Notes: a model not told the origin generated them from the letters alone. Positions 29,700 to 41,374 are shown, counted from the stretch's first letter. The stretch is 64,000 nucleotides of DNA from Aquabacterium sp. CECT 9606 (GCF_918741295.1 NZ_CAKKNB010000003.1:924577-988576), one strand, 5' to 3'. Translations and numbers: made by a program.

Positions 29700-31100
29700 T
29701 TATTGAACTGTGGCCTGGGCGACTGACTGGGCGTGGTGAACGCATTGGCCCGCCACATAGGTGCTCACCAGATTGCGCTCATCGCCCATGGTCACCCACG
29801 CGAAGACACGTTCGTGCAGATTCGCGTGCAAAACGCGGGCCAGGTTTTGCTGGGCAATGCGGTCCCGGTGTTCGGGCACGGGCCCATGCGCCACATTCCA
29901 GACCACCACATCGGCCATGCAGCCGGGCTCCAGGCGCCCGATTTCATCGGCCAGGCCCAGGTGGCTGGCAGCGCCAAGCGTGCAGGTGTAAAGCGCCTTC
30001 CAGGCCGACAGGCGCACGCCTTGCAAGGCCTGGATCTTGTAGGCATCGGCGATGTTGCGCAGCATGGACAGGCTGGTACCACCGCCCACGTCGCTGGCCA
30101 GGCTCACGTGCACGCCTTCGCGTTCGGCTTCCAGCCAGTTGAACAAGCCGCTGCCCAGGAACAGGTTGGACGAGGGGCTGTGAGCGATCTGCGCGCCATG
30201 CGCCTTCAGTACCGCGCGGTCATTGGCGTCCAGCCAGATGCCGTGGGCCAGTACCGCGCGCGGACCGATCAGGCCTTCGCGATCGTACACATCCAGGTAG
30301 CTGCGGGCGGTGGGGAAAAGGCTGGCCACCCACTTCACCTCGTCGCGGTTCTCGGCCACGTGCGTCTGCATGTAGGTGCCGGCATAGGCCTGGCACAGCC
30401 GGCCGGCCATGGTCAACTGTTCAGGCGTGCTGGTGGGGGCAAAGCGCACGGTCACGGCAAAGGCCAGCCGGTCCTGGCCATGGAAGCGGTCGATCAGGTC
30501 AACGCAGTCTTTCTCTGCCTGGTCCACATCATCGAGCAGGCCCTCGGGCGCATGGCGGTCCATCAGGACTTTGCCGGTGATGAGGCGCATGTGGTGGGCT
30601 TTGGCCTGGTCAAACAGGGCCTCGGCGCTGACCTTGTGGACGGTGGGAAACACGACCGCGCTGGTGGTGCCATGGGCCCACAAGGCGTGCAGGAAGCGCT
30701 CGGCGCCTTCGTGGGCCACGGCCGGGTCGATGTAGCGCCGCTCGGCCGGGAAGGTGTAGGTGTTGAGCCAATCCAGCAGTTCGGCGCCATAGCTGGCGAT
30801 CACGTCCAACTGCGGACAGTGAACATGGGTGTCGATGAAGCCCGGCATGATCAGTTGGCCGCGGTGATCCGTCACCGGCACATCGGCCCACTCCAGCGGC
30901 AGGGACTCAGTGGCCGGCTGAATCGCCGCGATCCGCTCGCCCTCGATCAAGAGAACATGGTCCGGACGCCAGCGAACACCAGGTGACTCGGCCGGCAATG
31001 CAAAGCCGGGATCGGCCGTGAAGTCCAGCAAATCACCGCGCAGCACGCGTCGGGGCTGGGCAGTCTGGCCACTGGCGGAATCCAATCGGGAATCAGGCAT
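29700..31100 (-). CDS. guaD: Guanine deaminase
   Basis: Zinc amidohydrolase converting guanine to xanthine and ammonia. It has 466 residues. Metal ligands and family motifs are GFIDTHVHCPQ (His92, His94), VRFAPTSTPEQL, QTHVAEN, HGIWL and SDVGGGTSLSM. It lies 6 bp after the LysR gene and before the importer genes. Its product feeds the divergently encoded xanthine dehydrogenase. Confidence 0.96.
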   Translation of the reverse strand: MPDSRLDSASGQTAQPRRVLRGDLLDFTADPGFALPAESPGVRWRPDHVLLIEGERIAAIQPATESLPLEWADVPVTDHRGQLIMPGFIDTHVHCPQLDVIASYGAELLDWLNTYTFPAERRYIDPAVAHEGAERFLHALWAHGTTSAVVFPTVHKVSAEALFDQAKAHHMRLITGKVLMDRHAPEGLLDDVDQAEKDCVDLIDRFHGQDRLAFAVTVRFAPTSTPEQLTMAGRLCQAYAGTYMQTHVAENRDEVKWVASLFPTARSYLDVYDREGLIGPRAVLAHGIWLDANDRAVLKAHGAQIAHSPSSNLFLGSGLFNWLEAEREGVHVSLASDVGGGTSLSMLRNIADAYKIQALQGVRLSAWKALYTCTLGAASHLGLADEIGRLEPGCMADVVVWNVAHGPVPEHRDRIAQQNLARVLHANLHERVFAWVTMGDERNLVSTYVAGQCVHHAQSVAQATVQ

Positions 31101-31106
31101 GAAAAC

Positions 31107-32120
31107 TCACTGTTTGGCCGATGAGCCCAGCACAGGCAGGGTTTCGGCGCGCAAAGGAGGTCGAACCTGGTGCAGGCCACGCACCACATCGCGCACTTGC
31201 TCTCGCAACCAGCGGCTGGCCGCTGAATGGTGCGTGAGATCGTGCCACAACTGATAGTAATTCATGGCCGGGAACGCCACCGGGCAGCGGATGATCTTGA
31301 CGCGCAACTGCTGCGCATAGCGTTCACAAAACCGGCGCCCAGTGGTCAATACCAGCAAGGAGCCTGCCACCATGTAAGGCAGTTGCGCGAAGTGTGGATT
31401 GCGCACGACGATGTTGCGGCGCAAGCCCTGCATGGCCAGGCGCTCGTCGATCACGCCCACGGCGCCCGGGTGCAAGGCCGGGGGCGACACATGCTCGGCG
31501 GCCAGGTATTGCTCAATGGACCAGGCACGTTTGCCCTCCTTGGGCAGGCGCGCCGCCGGGTGGTCTTCAGACACCAGGCAGACCACCTCGTCGGTCAGCA
31601 GGCGGCCGAGGTGGAGTTCGTCAGAGGGCTCCAGCCAGTTGCCGATCACCAGGTCGACCTCGCCGCGCGCCAGGCTGCGGCGGTGGTCCAGCTCGGCCGT
31701 CAATTGCACCACCTCGACCTTGATGTTGGGCGCCAGGCGGCGCAGCCTCAAGGTCAGCTCCGGCAGGAAGAAGGGATCGAGGTAATCGGTGGCCGCGATG
31801 CGAAAGGTGAGCATGGTGTTGGCCGGGTCGAAGTCGCGCACCGAGTTCTTGTGGCCGAACATGCTCTGGGCATGTTGCAGGATGGCCGAGGCCGGCTCCA
31901 GCAAGCTCAGCGCCACATCGGTGGGGGCCATGGCCTGGCCACAGCGCACCAGCAGCGGGTCGCCCGTGATCTCGCGCAGCCGCTTCAGCTGGGTGCTGAC
32001 GGCGGGCTGACTGGATTGAAGGCGAAGGGCCGCCTTGGAGACGCTGCACTCGGTGATCACGGTGTGTAAGACCCGGATGAGGGAAAGGTCGATCTTGTCG
32101 AAAACAGCGTCCTTGCTCAT
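31107..32120 (-). CDS. LysR-family regulator of the purine locus
   Basis: A 337-residue LysR-type regulator: an N-terminal winged helix-turn-helix (about 10-70, with SKAALRLQSSQPAVSTQLKR) and a ligand-binding domain. The ATG at 32120 matches the usual short lead-in before the HTH. It is the first gene of the guaD-importer-deaminase operon and is divergent from xdhA, so it most likely controls both directions from the 130-bp gap. The ligand is unknown; a purine or purine breakdown product is a guess from context. Confidence 0.92.
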   Translation of the reverse strand: MSKDAVFDKIDLSLIRVLHTVITECSVSKAALRLQSSQPAVSTQLKRLREITGDPLLVRCGQAMAPTDVALSLLEPASAILQHAQSMFGHKNSVRDFDPANTMLTFRIAATDYLDPFFLPELTLRLRRLAPNIKVEVVQLTAELDHRRSLARGEVDLVIGNWLEPSDELHLGRLLTDEVVCLVSEDHPAARLPKEGKRAWSIEQYLAAEHVSPPALHPGAVGVIDERLAMQGLRRNIVVRNPHFAQLPYMVAGSLLVLTTGRRFCERYAQQLRVKIIRCPVAFPAMNYYQLWHDLTHHSAASRWLREQVRDVVRGLHQVRPPLRAETLPVLGSSAKQ

Positions 32121-32130
32121 GTGCAACGGC

Positions 32131-32160
32131 AGATAGTTATTATTATCATGATGGTATAGC
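32131..32160. promoter_or_regulatory. AT-rich imperfect palindrome in LysR/xdhA divergent gap
   Basis: A markedly AT-rich island in otherwise GC-rich DNA. It contains the perfect palindrome ATCATGAT (32145-32152), extending to TATTATCATGATGGTA (32141-32156) with 12 of 16 positions paired. It lies 21-36 bp from the LysR start and about 95 bp from xdhA, as expected of a LysR operator. Direct binding is inference. Confidence 0.4.
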
Positions 32161-32250
32161 GGCAAACCCCAATCGCAGTACCCTCTGACGCGGGATCCCC
32201 ATTCAGTGGGGAGTGCCATTCAATGCTTTCGCTGTTCCAGGAGCCTGACC

Positions 32251-33737
<1,487 letters not shown>

Positions 33738-33750
<13 letters not shown>

Positions 33751-36062
33751 TGATCAACGCCGCCACGGCCGCTGGCCAATCGCTGCCTCATGAGTCCGCA
33801 CACCTGCACGTGGCGGGCGCCGCGCCCTACATCGATGACTTGCCCGAACTGGCGGGCACGCTCCACTGCGCCTTGGGCCTGTCACCCGTGGCCCACGGTC
33901 GTTTGATCACTGTTGACCTCGATGCCCTGAAGGCCATGCCTGGCGTGGTGGCGGTGCTGACCGCGCAAGATGTGCCCGGCCAGAACGATTGCGGCGCCAT
34001 CATCCACGACGAGCCCATCCTGGCTGATGGCGAGGTGCACTTCCTGGGCCACCCGGTGTTTGCCGTCATCGCCACTGACCGCGAATCAGCCCGCCGTGCT
34101 GCCGCCCGCGCCAAGGAGGTCATCCAGGTCGAGGCCCTGCCTTCGCTGCTGACCATCGAAGCGGCCCACGCCGCCGAATCCTACGTGGTGCCGCCCATGC
34201 ACTTGAAACGCGGCGATGCGGCCAGCGCCATGGCCCGGGCGCCTCACCGCTTGAAGGATCGCTTCTATTTGGGTGGCCAGGAACAGTTCTACCTGGAAGG
34301 CCAGATCTCTTACGCCATCCCGCGCGAGAACAATGGGATGCTGGTGCACTGCTCAACCCAGCACCCCAGCGAGATGCAGCACCACATCGCCCAGGCTTTG
34401 AAGCTGAGCTCGCACCACATCCAGGTTGAGTGCCGGCGCATGGGCGGAGGCTTTGGCGGCAAGGAATCGCAGTCGGCCGTGTTCGCCTGCGTCGCGGCCA
34501 TCGCCGCCCACCAACTCAAGCGCCCGGTCAAGTTGCGGGTGGACCGCGATGACGACTTCATGATCACGGGCCGGCGCCATTGCTTCATCCACGACTACGA
34601 GATTGGCCATGACGACGAGGGGCGCATTCTGGCCGCCCAGGTGGACATGGTCTCGCGCGCGGGCTGGTCGGCTGACCTGTCGCCCCCGGTGATGACACGC
34701 GCTCTGTGCCACTTTGACAATGCCTACTGGCTGCCGAACGTGGACATGCACGGCTACTGCGCGCGCACCAACACGCAAAGCAACACCGCCTTCCGTGGCT
34801 TTGGCGGGCCGCAAGGCGCGCTGGCGGTGGAAGTGGCGCTGGACAGCATCGCCCGCAAGCTCAAGCTCGATGCGCTGGACGTGCGCCTGGCCAACCTCTA
34901 TGGCTTGCAAGAGAACAACGTCACGCCTTATGGGCAGACCGTTGAAGACAATGTGCTGCGCCCATTGATCGGCGAGTTGGTGGCCAGCAGCGACTACCGC
35001 GCGCGCCGCCAGTCGATTGAAGCCTTCAACGCCAGCAGCCCCGTCTTGAAGAAAGGCCTGGCCTTGACGCCGCTGAAGTTCGGCATCTCCTTCAACGTCG
35101 TGCACCTGAACCAGGCCGGCGCCCTGGTGCACATCTACACCGACGGCAGCGTGCTGGTGAATCATGGCGGCACCGAGATGGGCCAGGGCCTGAACACCAA
35201 GGTGGCGCAGATGGTGGCGCACACCTTGGGGGTCAGCATGGGCCGGGTGCGCGTCACGGCCACCGACACGGCCAAGGTGGTCAACACCTCGGCCACGGCC
35301 GCATCGACAGGCTCTGATCTGAATGGCAAGGCGGCTGCCGATGCAGCCCGGCAGATCGTCGCGCGGCTGACGCAATTTCTGGCCGACCGCGACAAGGTGC
35401 CGCTTGACGCCGTGCGCTTCGTGGATGACCACGTGCAGATCGGCGATCAGACGCTGCCTTTCGAGCAGGTCATCAGCCAGGCTTACTTTGCCCGCGTGCA
35501 ACTGTGGTCTGACGGCTTCTACACCACGCCCAAGCTGCACTGGGACCGGGCCACCATGCAAGGCCGGCCCTTCTTCTACTTTGCCTACGGCGCGGCCGTG
35601 AGCGAGGTGCTGGTCGACACACTGACCGGCGAATGGAAGCTGCTGCGCGCCGATGTGCTGCACGACGTGGGCCAGTCCATCAACCCCGCCGTGGACATTG
35701 GCCAGATCGAGGGTGGCTTCATCCAGGGCATGGGCTGGTTGACGAGCGAAGAGTTGTACTGGCACCCGCAGACCGGCCGGCTGATGACGCACGCGCCCTC
35801 CACCTACAAGATCCCCACCGCCAGCGACTGCCCGGCCGATTTCCGCGTCAAGCTGTTCGACAACATCAACGCGGAAGACACGATCCACCGCTCCAAGGCC
35901 GTGGGCGAGCCGCCCTTGCTGCTGCCCTTCTCGGTGTTCCTGGCAATCCGCGATGCGGTGTCCAGCGTGGGCCAGCACGCCATCGATCCGCCTCTGCGCG
36001 CGCCCGCCACGCCCGAGGCCATCCTTGACGCCGTCGACGCCGTCAAGGCCGCGCTGGCCTGA
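33738..36062 (+). CDS. xdhB: Xanthine dehydrogenase large subunit (molybdopterin)
   Basis: A 774-residue molybdenum-cofactor subunit that carries the hydroxylation site. It has the family motifs RMGGGFGGKE, TAFRGFGGPQGA, GGTEMGQGL and the catalytic glutamate in KAVGEPPLLL near the C-terminus. Length is typical. AAGG upstream supports the ATG inside the xdhA 3' end. It is followed 5 bp later by xdhC. Confidence 0.97.
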
Positions 36063-36067
36063 TCAGC

Positions 36068-36946
36068 ATGAGCAGCTTGAGCGTCCGGGGTTTGCGACGC
36101 ACGGCAGAGCAATGGCTGGCGAATGGGCGCCATGCCTTGGTCATCTCGGTCGACGAGATCAAAGGCTCGACGCCGCGCGGCATTGGCACGCGCATGCTGG
36201 TCTCGAACGCCGATGTGGACGGCACCATTGGCGGCGGGCACCTGGAATGGCAGGCCATTGACCTGGCGCGCCATGCCTTGTACGAGAACGCACCGCCCAC
36301 GACCTCGTGGACGCGCACCTTTCCGCTGGGCCCCACCCTGGGCCAATGCTGCGGTGGCGTGGTGACCTTGCGCTTTGCCCCCCTGAACGAAGCCGCGCTG
36401 ACCGACTGGACCATGCCCCCGCCCCGCTTCCACCTGGAGCTGCACGGAGCCGGCCATGTGGGCCAGGCCATCGTACGCCTGCTGGTGGACCTGGATTGCA
36501 CCGTGCGCTGGATTGACGAGCGCGCGGAAGACCCCACGCTGACCCGTGCCGAACAACCCGGCCTGCCCAGCCCTGAGATGCTGTCCACGCTGCCACCGCA
36601 CATCCAGTGGCTGGACACCGATGCCGCCGAGCAGGAGGTGCCGGACGCGCCCGCCAACGCCTGCCACCTGGTGTTGACGCACCGCCACGACCTGGACCTG
36701 CGCATCATCACCGCGGTGCTGCGCCGGGGCGATTTCAGCTTCGCCGGCTTGATCGGATCGCAAACCAAGCGCGCGAAGTTTTTGCACCGCCTGCGCGAGC
36801 AAGGCATTGCGCCCGCCACATTGGAACGCCTGGTCTGCCCCATCGGCTTGCCCGGGCTGGAAGGCAAGGAGCCCGCCGTGATCGCCATCGCGGTGGTGGC
36901 GCAACTGCTGCAACACAGCTCAAACCCCTTGCCAACAAGCCGCTGA
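36068..36946 (+). CDS. xdhC: XdhC molybdenum-cofactor chaperone for xanthine dehydrogenase
   Basis: A 292-residue accessory protein that binds molybdenum cofactor, promotes its sulfuration and inserts it into XdhB. Family features are SVDEIKGSTPRGIGTRMLV near the N-terminus, GGGHLEWQAI, and a C-terminal Rossmann-type part with LHGAGHVGQAIVRLL and GLIGSQTKRAKF. It is the last gene of xdhABC and ends 14 bp from the convergent GFA gene. Confidence 0.95.
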   Translation: MSSLSVRGLRRTAEQWLANGRHALVISVDEIKGSTPRGIGTRMLVSNADVDGTIGGGHLEWQAIDLARHALYENAPPTTSWTRTFPLGPTLGQCCGGVVTLRFAPLNEAALTDWTMPPPRFHLELHGAGHVGQAIVRLLVDLDCTVRWIDERAEDPTLTRAEQPGLPSPEMLSTLPPHIQWLDTDAAEQEVPDAPANACHLVLTHRHDLDLRIITAVLRRGDFSFAGLIGSQTKRAKFLHRLREQGIAPATLERLVCPIGLPGLEGKEPAVIAIAVVAQLLQHSSNPLPTSR

Positions 36947-36960
36947 ACCGCCCGGCTGGC

Positions 36961-37371
36961 TCACGCAGCCGGAGCATCCTGGTCATACCTCGGCGCCTGG
37001 GCATCGCCTTGGCACGTCCACCAATTGGCCTTGGATGCATCGTGAATGTGAAAACCGATCTTGGCTTTGACATGCCCTTGCAGCGTGCCCACCCGCAGGC
37101 GCAACACCCCCGGCAACGACGTGCGCTGGCTGAACAAGGGCGAGCCGCAGGTCTTGCAAAAGCACCGGTATTTGCCGGGCGACGACTCGTAGCGTTGGAT
37201 CAGGCTGATGCCCGAATGCCAATCCACTTGCGATTCGTCCAGCGGGATGTTGGTCACGAAAGGCGTGCCCTGCGCACGGCGGCACTGGCCGCAATGGCAG
37301 ACCTGGATGGGCGGCAAGTCGCCCGACACGGTGAAGGTGACGCCTCCGCAGAGGCAACTGCCACGGTGCAT
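36961..37371 (-). CDS. GFA-family protein (CENP-V/glutathione-dependent formaldehyde-activating fold)
   Basis: A 136-residue zinc-binding protein of the GFA family. Cysteine motifs are SCLCGGVTF near the start, CHCGQCRR (about 25-32) and CFCKTCGSP (about 70-78). True formaldehyde activation has not been shown for most members, so the substrate is unknown. The start is set by a perfect AGGAGG ending 6 bases before the ATG at 37371; an ATG at 37377 would abut that site. Confidence 0.88.
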   Translation of the reverse strand: MHRGSCLCGGVTFTVSGDLPPIQVCHCGQCRRAQGTPFVTNIPLDESQVDWHSGISLIQRYESSPGKYRCFCKTCGSPLFSQRTSLPGVLRLRVGTLQGHVKAKIGFHIHDASKANWWTCQGDAQAPRYDQDAPAA

Positions 37372-37377
37372 GTCCAT

Positions 37378-37383
37378 CCTCCT
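37378..37383 (-). promoter_or_regulatory. Perfect Shine-Dalgarno that decides the GFA start
   Basis: On the minus strand AGGAGG is followed directly by ATGGAC and then ATG. Only the second ATG has a workable spacing (6 bases), so the protein starts MHRGSCLCGG. Confidence 0.75.
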
Positions 37384-37413
37384 GAATTCCGATGCCACGA
37401 GTTTAGACGCGAC

Positions 37414-38436
37414 CTATGTCGAAAGCTCAGGCGACTGCTGCTGCGCCCGCCGCCAGGTTCCTGGCGGCAGGCCGGTGGCACGCTTGAAAGCGCGTGAAAA
37501 CGCGGCCTCCGAGTCGTAGCCCACCTCCAGTGCAATCGCCGCGACCCCTGAGCGACCCTCGCGCAGCAGCCTGGCGCCGCATTGCATTCTCCAGTTGGCC
37601 AGATACTGCATCGGCGCCATGCCCGTGAGGGCCACGAAACGTTCGTGCAAGGCCGAGCGCGACAGTCCCACATGGCGGCCCAACGCCTCCAAGGTCCATG
37701 GTTCATCGGGTGCGCCGTGCATCAGTGTGATCGCGCGGCCGATTTGTCGATCGCGTAGCGCGCCGAGCCAGCCTTGCGCCTGCGGCGGCAGAGGGTCCAG
37801 ATAGCGCCGTGCGCCGTCGACGAACACCATCTCACTGACCCGCTGCAACAGCGCCGCCCCACCGGCGCGCCGCTCAACGGATTCCGAGGCCGCTTGTTCG
37901 AGCATCGGCGCCACCCAGGCCCCGACCCCTTCGGCGGGCAGGTGCAGCAGCCTTGGCAAGGCGTTGATCAGCGGGTTGAACGGCCGCAGATCGCACGCGA
38001 TGAAACCACAGACAATGATGGCGCTGGCGTCCTCGGGCGGCAACAGCGAGCCGGGCTCGAACATGTGCCCTCGGTAAGTCACCGGAATCGGCTTGGGATT
38101 GTCGCGCACACGGAAAAGCCATTCGCCATCGCTGTCTGTCGGCGGCAGGCCTGGCGCGCTGGAAAGTACATGCGCATCGCCATGCGGCAGCATCACGATG
38201 TCGCCCTCGCCCAAATGCAACGGCGGCTCGCCCTCCACGCTCAACCAGCCCTGGCCCTTGACAAACAGGTGGTACTCGATGACGTGCTCGGCGCCAGGCA
38301 TCACGGCCGGAGCCATCTCGCTTGAGTGCGGCGCCTTGGCCGACCACTGATCGCGACAGCTCACGTGGAAGAACACCGACCCACGCAGCCGCACGCTTCG
38401 CAGCACATCGGACAAGGGGTCGAGAACCGCCGTCAT
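37414..38436 (-). CDS. AraC-family regulator with N-terminal cupin domain
   Basis: A 340-residue regulator: an N-terminal cupin-type sensing domain (about 10-200, with HLGEGDIVMLPHGDAH) and a C-terminal AraC double HTH (about 235-330, with VGLSRSALHERFVALTG and VGYDSEAAFSRAFKRATG). It is divergent from the downstream methyltransferase across 138 bp and may control it. The ligand is unknown. Confidence 0.9.
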   Translation of the reverse strand: MTAVLDPLSDVLRSVRLRGSVFFHVSCRDQWSAKAPHSSEMAPAVMPGAEHVIEYHLFVKGQGWLSVEGEPPLHLGEGDIVMLPHGDAHVLSSAPGLPPTDSDGEWLFRVRDNPKPIPVTYRGHMFEPGSLLPPEDASAIIVCGFIACDLRPFNPLINALPRLLHLPAEGVGAWVAPMLEQAASESVERRAGGAALLQRVSEMVFVDGARRYLDPLPPQAQGWLGALRDRQIGRAITLMHGAPDEPWTLEALGRHVGLSRSALHERFVALTGMAPMQYLANWRMQCGARLLREGRSGVAAIALEVGYDSEAAFSRAFKRATGLPPGTWRRAQQQSPELST

Positions 38437-38574
38437 GGCACGGTGCCCATCGGATTGGAAGACGCGCGAGCAAGTCCGCGCGACATCCGGCCAAGCGCCT
38501 TGGCTCGCATCGAGGAATCATGGACGCACCGACCCATGCAGCGTCGGACAACAAGCAACTTAGAGGAATTCATC

Positions 38575-39402
38575 ATGACATCCACCGTCTCCACGCCATC
38601 CCCAGATTTTGGCGCGATCAAGCAACGCCAGCAGGCCACCTGGGCCAGCGGCGACTACGCCACCGTCGGCACCACCCTGCAGATTGTCGGGGAAATGCTC
38701 GCCGAAGCGGTCGATATCCGCGCTGACGAACGCGTGCTTGACATCGCTGCCGGAAACGGCAACGTGACCCTGGCCGCCGCGCGCCGATTCGCCCAGGTAA
38801 CGTCCACCGACTATGTGCAAGCGCTACTGGACAAAGGGCGCCAACGTGCCGAGGCTGAAGGCTTGAAGGTGCGTTTTGAGGTGGCCGATGCCGAGGCCCT
38901 GCCATATGTAGACGCCAGCTTCGACGCCGCGCTGTCCACCTTTGGCGTGATGTTCGCGCCCGACCACGCCACCGCCGCAAGCGAGATGCTGCGCGTGGTG
39001 CGTCCGGGCGGACGCATCGGGATGGCCAACTGGACGCCAGAAGGTTTCATTGGCCAGCTGTTCAAACTCATTGGCACGCACGTGGCGCCGCCAGCCGGCG
39101 TGCGCTCACCTTCACTGTGGGGCACTGAGGCTCACTTGAAGGACTTGTTCGGCCCGCGCCTGCGTGACCTGCGCATCGAGCGCAAGCATTTTCACTTTCG
39201 CTATCGCTCCGCCGAGCACTTCGTGCAGGTGTTCCGCGATTTCTACGGCCCCACGCACAAGGCCTTCGCCGCACTGGATGCGGCGGGGCAAGACGCCCTG
39301 GCGCGGGACATCACGACACTGTTGAATGAGCTCGACACCGGCCGCGGGCGGGGCCTGGTGGTGCCGAGTCAATACGCTGAAATCGTGATCACCGTGGACT
39401 GA
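38575..39402 (+). CDS. Class I SAM-dependent methyltransferase
   Basis: A 275-residue methyltransferase of the UbiE-like (Methyltransf_11) group. Motif I is VLDIAAGNGNVTLAAA and the acidic motif II is TSTDYV; FEVADAEALPY and EMLRVVRPGG follow. The substrate cannot be deduced. GAGG lies 8-9 bases before the ATG at 38575. Its TGA stop directly abuts the TAA stop of the convergent lipase gene with no base between. Confidence 0.87.
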   Translation: MTSTVSTPSPDFGAIKQRQQATWASGDYATVGTTLQIVGEMLAEAVDIRADERVLDIAAGNGNVTLAAARRFAQVTSTDYVQALLDKGRQRAEAEGLKVRFEVADAEALPYVDASFDAALSTFGVMFAPDHATAASEMLRVVRPGGRIGMANWTPEGFIGQLFKLIGTHVAPPAGVRSPSLWGTEAHLKDLFGPRLRDLRIERKHFHFRYRSAEHFVQVFRDFYGPTHKAFAALDAAGQDALARDITTLLNELDTGRGRGLVVPSQYAEIVITVD

Positions 39403-40626
39403 TTACTTGCAGGTGTTGGGCGCCACCTTGCCGTCGAAGCGGTCGAGCAAGTAGTTCAAACCGCCGCTCAATCCCAAGGCACCCAAGACGTGGTCGGTCC
39501 CCGACACCGGCTTGTATTGCACGGTGGACTGGTTAGCGCAGTAATAGGCGACCAGGTTGTTGACGTCGGCGATGGGCATCAGTTGATCACCGATGCTTTC
39601 AAAGATGTGCAACGGGATCTTGGGTGCGTACTGGCCCATGGTGTTTTCGCGGTTGATGGCCTGCATCAGGGGCAGGTTCAGGAAGTTGGGGTCCTTCAAG
39701 AGGTCAGAGCCCTTCTTGTAGGCGTAGGCCGTCAGCAGATTGGGCGAACCCGTCAAGCAACGGGTGCCGATGTCCTTGATGGCTTCCACGCCCGCCGGTG
39801 TGGCGTAGTCCTCCACCTTGATCTCGGGGTAGCCACGCGACAGGCCCACCACGGCACCCAGGTAGGCGCCGGCCCAGAACGTGCCGTCGACCTTCTTGGC
39901 CACGTTGATGGGGTTGACCGGCAGGCCACCTTGGGCTGCGCCAACGATCTTCAACTCGGGGGCATAAACGCCTGCCAGCTCGGCGGCCCAAGCCGTGGCA
40001 AAACCGCCACCGGAATAGCCCAGCATGCCGACCGGCGTCGTCGCATTCAGCCCGCTCTTGCTGAACCTTTGCGTGGCGCGGATGCCGTCAAGCACGCCCT
40101 GCCCGCTGTTCTTGGCCACGATCCACTGAGATTGGAGGCCTTCATAGTCGGCCATGGTCACGACGTAGCCCTTGTTCAGCGCCGATTGGAAGAATGTCTT
40201 TTCCAAAAGGCTGTTGGACGTGGCCTGTCCGGAGGGTGAGCAGTCCAGCGTGAGGCTGTCGTAGAAGGACTGGTATGACAGCAGTTTGCGGCCGGTGGCG
40301 GGCGCCGCCTTGGGGATCAAGACCGTGGTCACCATGGCCACGGGCTCGTTCTTGGTGTTCGTTGAGCGGTACATCAACTGCCAGCCTTCCTTCAGGCTGG
40401 TGCCCAGAGAACTGGCCGGCAGTGCACGGTAGCGCAGCACATTGCCCGGCACTTCAGCGGCCAACTCGGCGCTGGTGGGCGAGGTGTAGAAGGCGTCGGC
40501 GGTGGGTTTGAGCTTGGAGTCGACCGTGGGATAGACCTGTTGGGCCTGGGCCAGGTTCGTCATGGACAGGGCGCCCACGCAGGCCAGGCCGGCAATGGTG
40601 CTCAAGCGTTTCATGGTTTGCTTCAT
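39403..40626 (-). CDS. Exported secretory-lipase family alpha/beta hydrolase
   Basis: A 407-residue hydrolase of the secretory lipase family. The signal peptide (about 1-29) ends NLAQA-QQV. The nucleophile elbow is GYSGGG; a probable acid lies in ESIGDQLMP and the catalytic histidine in GTDHVLGAL. The ATG at 40626 is set by AAGGA upstream. Substrate is unknown; acylglycerols or other esters are likely. It is transcribed towards the methyltransferase. Confidence 0.87.
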   Translation of the reverse strand: MKQTMKRLSTIAGLACVGALSMTNLAQAQQVYPTVDSKLKPTADAFYTSPTSAELAAEVPGNVLRYRALPASSLGTSLKEGWQLMYRSTNTKNEPVAMVTTVLIPKAAPATGRKLLSYQSFYDSLTLDCSPSGQATSNSLLEKTFFQSALNKGYVVTMADYEGLQSQWIVAKNSGQGVLDGIRATQRFSKSGLNATTPVGMLGYSGGGFATAWAAELAGVYAPELKIVGAAQGGLPVNPINVAKKVDGTFWAGAYLGAVVGLSRGYPEIKVEDYATPAGVEAIKDIGTRCLTGSPNLLTAYAYKKGSDLLKDPNFLNLPLMQAINRENTMGQYAPKIPLHIFESIGDQLMPIADVNNLVAYYCANQSTVQYKPVSGTDHVLGALGLSGGLNYLLDRFDGKVAPNTCK

Positions 40627-40888
40627 GCTGTTTCCTTCAGTGTGTTTTGGTGGATTGGATGAGATGGATCGGTTCAAACTCATGTCGTTTTCCCGCTGAG
40701 CCGAGGGGAAACGCGCCCACTGGACCAGGGGGCTGCTTTAGAAAACTTCAGGCGCGGCGCACATGGGCAAAATGGAAGTTGCCCGGATGCTAGGACCCCG
40801 AAGCCCTCGCGGTATGGGCCGACGCGGCCAATCATTGGCTTTGCCGCCTGGGACTTACCCGGTGACGCAGCATTTAACGACCGACAGA

Positions 40889-41374
40889 ATGAACGCTGAT
40901 GCATTGCAAGACCCCGCGCTGCTGCGCCGCCTGTTGCGGGCAAAAGACCGCATGGACGCGGCTTCGCACGAGGCCTGGCCTGTGGAGCGGCTGGCTGAGG
41001 TCAGTGGTGTCTCGCCAGCGCATTTCGCGCGGTCATTCAAGCAAGCCTTTGGCATCCCGCCACACCGCTATTTGTTGACCCGCCGCATCGAACAGGCGAT
41101 CACGCTGTTGCGCGACACCGAACTGAACATCACCGAGGTTGCGTTTGCCACCGGCTGGGAAAGCCTGGGCACCTTCGGGCGCACATTCCGCGACATCACG
41201 GGCACGAACCCGAGCGCCGTGCGTGTGCGGGCCAGGGCATCGGCCCAGCAGATCGACCTGGTGCCCGCCTGCGTGCTGAAGGCCGCGCAACGGCCCAACC
41301 TCAACACAGCAGTTTCGGAGAAGCGCAGGCAAGTGGCCCAAGGTACAAATCGGTCATCTATCAAGGAGATGTGA
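40889..41374 (+). CDS. Short AraC-type HTH regulator
   Basis: A 161-residue protein that is almost only the AraC double HTH (about 18-110: LAEVSGVSPAHFARSFKQAFG, EVAFATGWESLGTFGRTFRD), with a basic C-terminal tail and no sensing domain. The ATG at 40889 lacks a strong ribosome-binding site; an in-frame ATG at 40763 would add 42 low-complexity residues. It overlaps the VOC gene by one base. Paired HTH/VOC genes are common, which suggests it controls or is controlled with its partner. Confidence 0.85.
   Translation: MNADALQDPALLRRLLRAKDRMDAASHEAWPVERLAEVSGVSPAHFARSFKQAFGIPPHRYLLTRRIEQAITLLRDTELNITEVAFATGWESLGTFGRTFRDITGTNPSAVRVRARASAQQIDLVPACVLKAAQRPNLNTAVSEKRRQVAQGTNRSSIKEM

Noticed and set aside
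32197..32211. CCCCA-TTCAG-TGGGG hairpin in the xdhA leader as a riboswitch
   Set aside because: A lone 5-bp stem with no further conserved structure does not resemble any known purine riboswitch, and the fold is too small.
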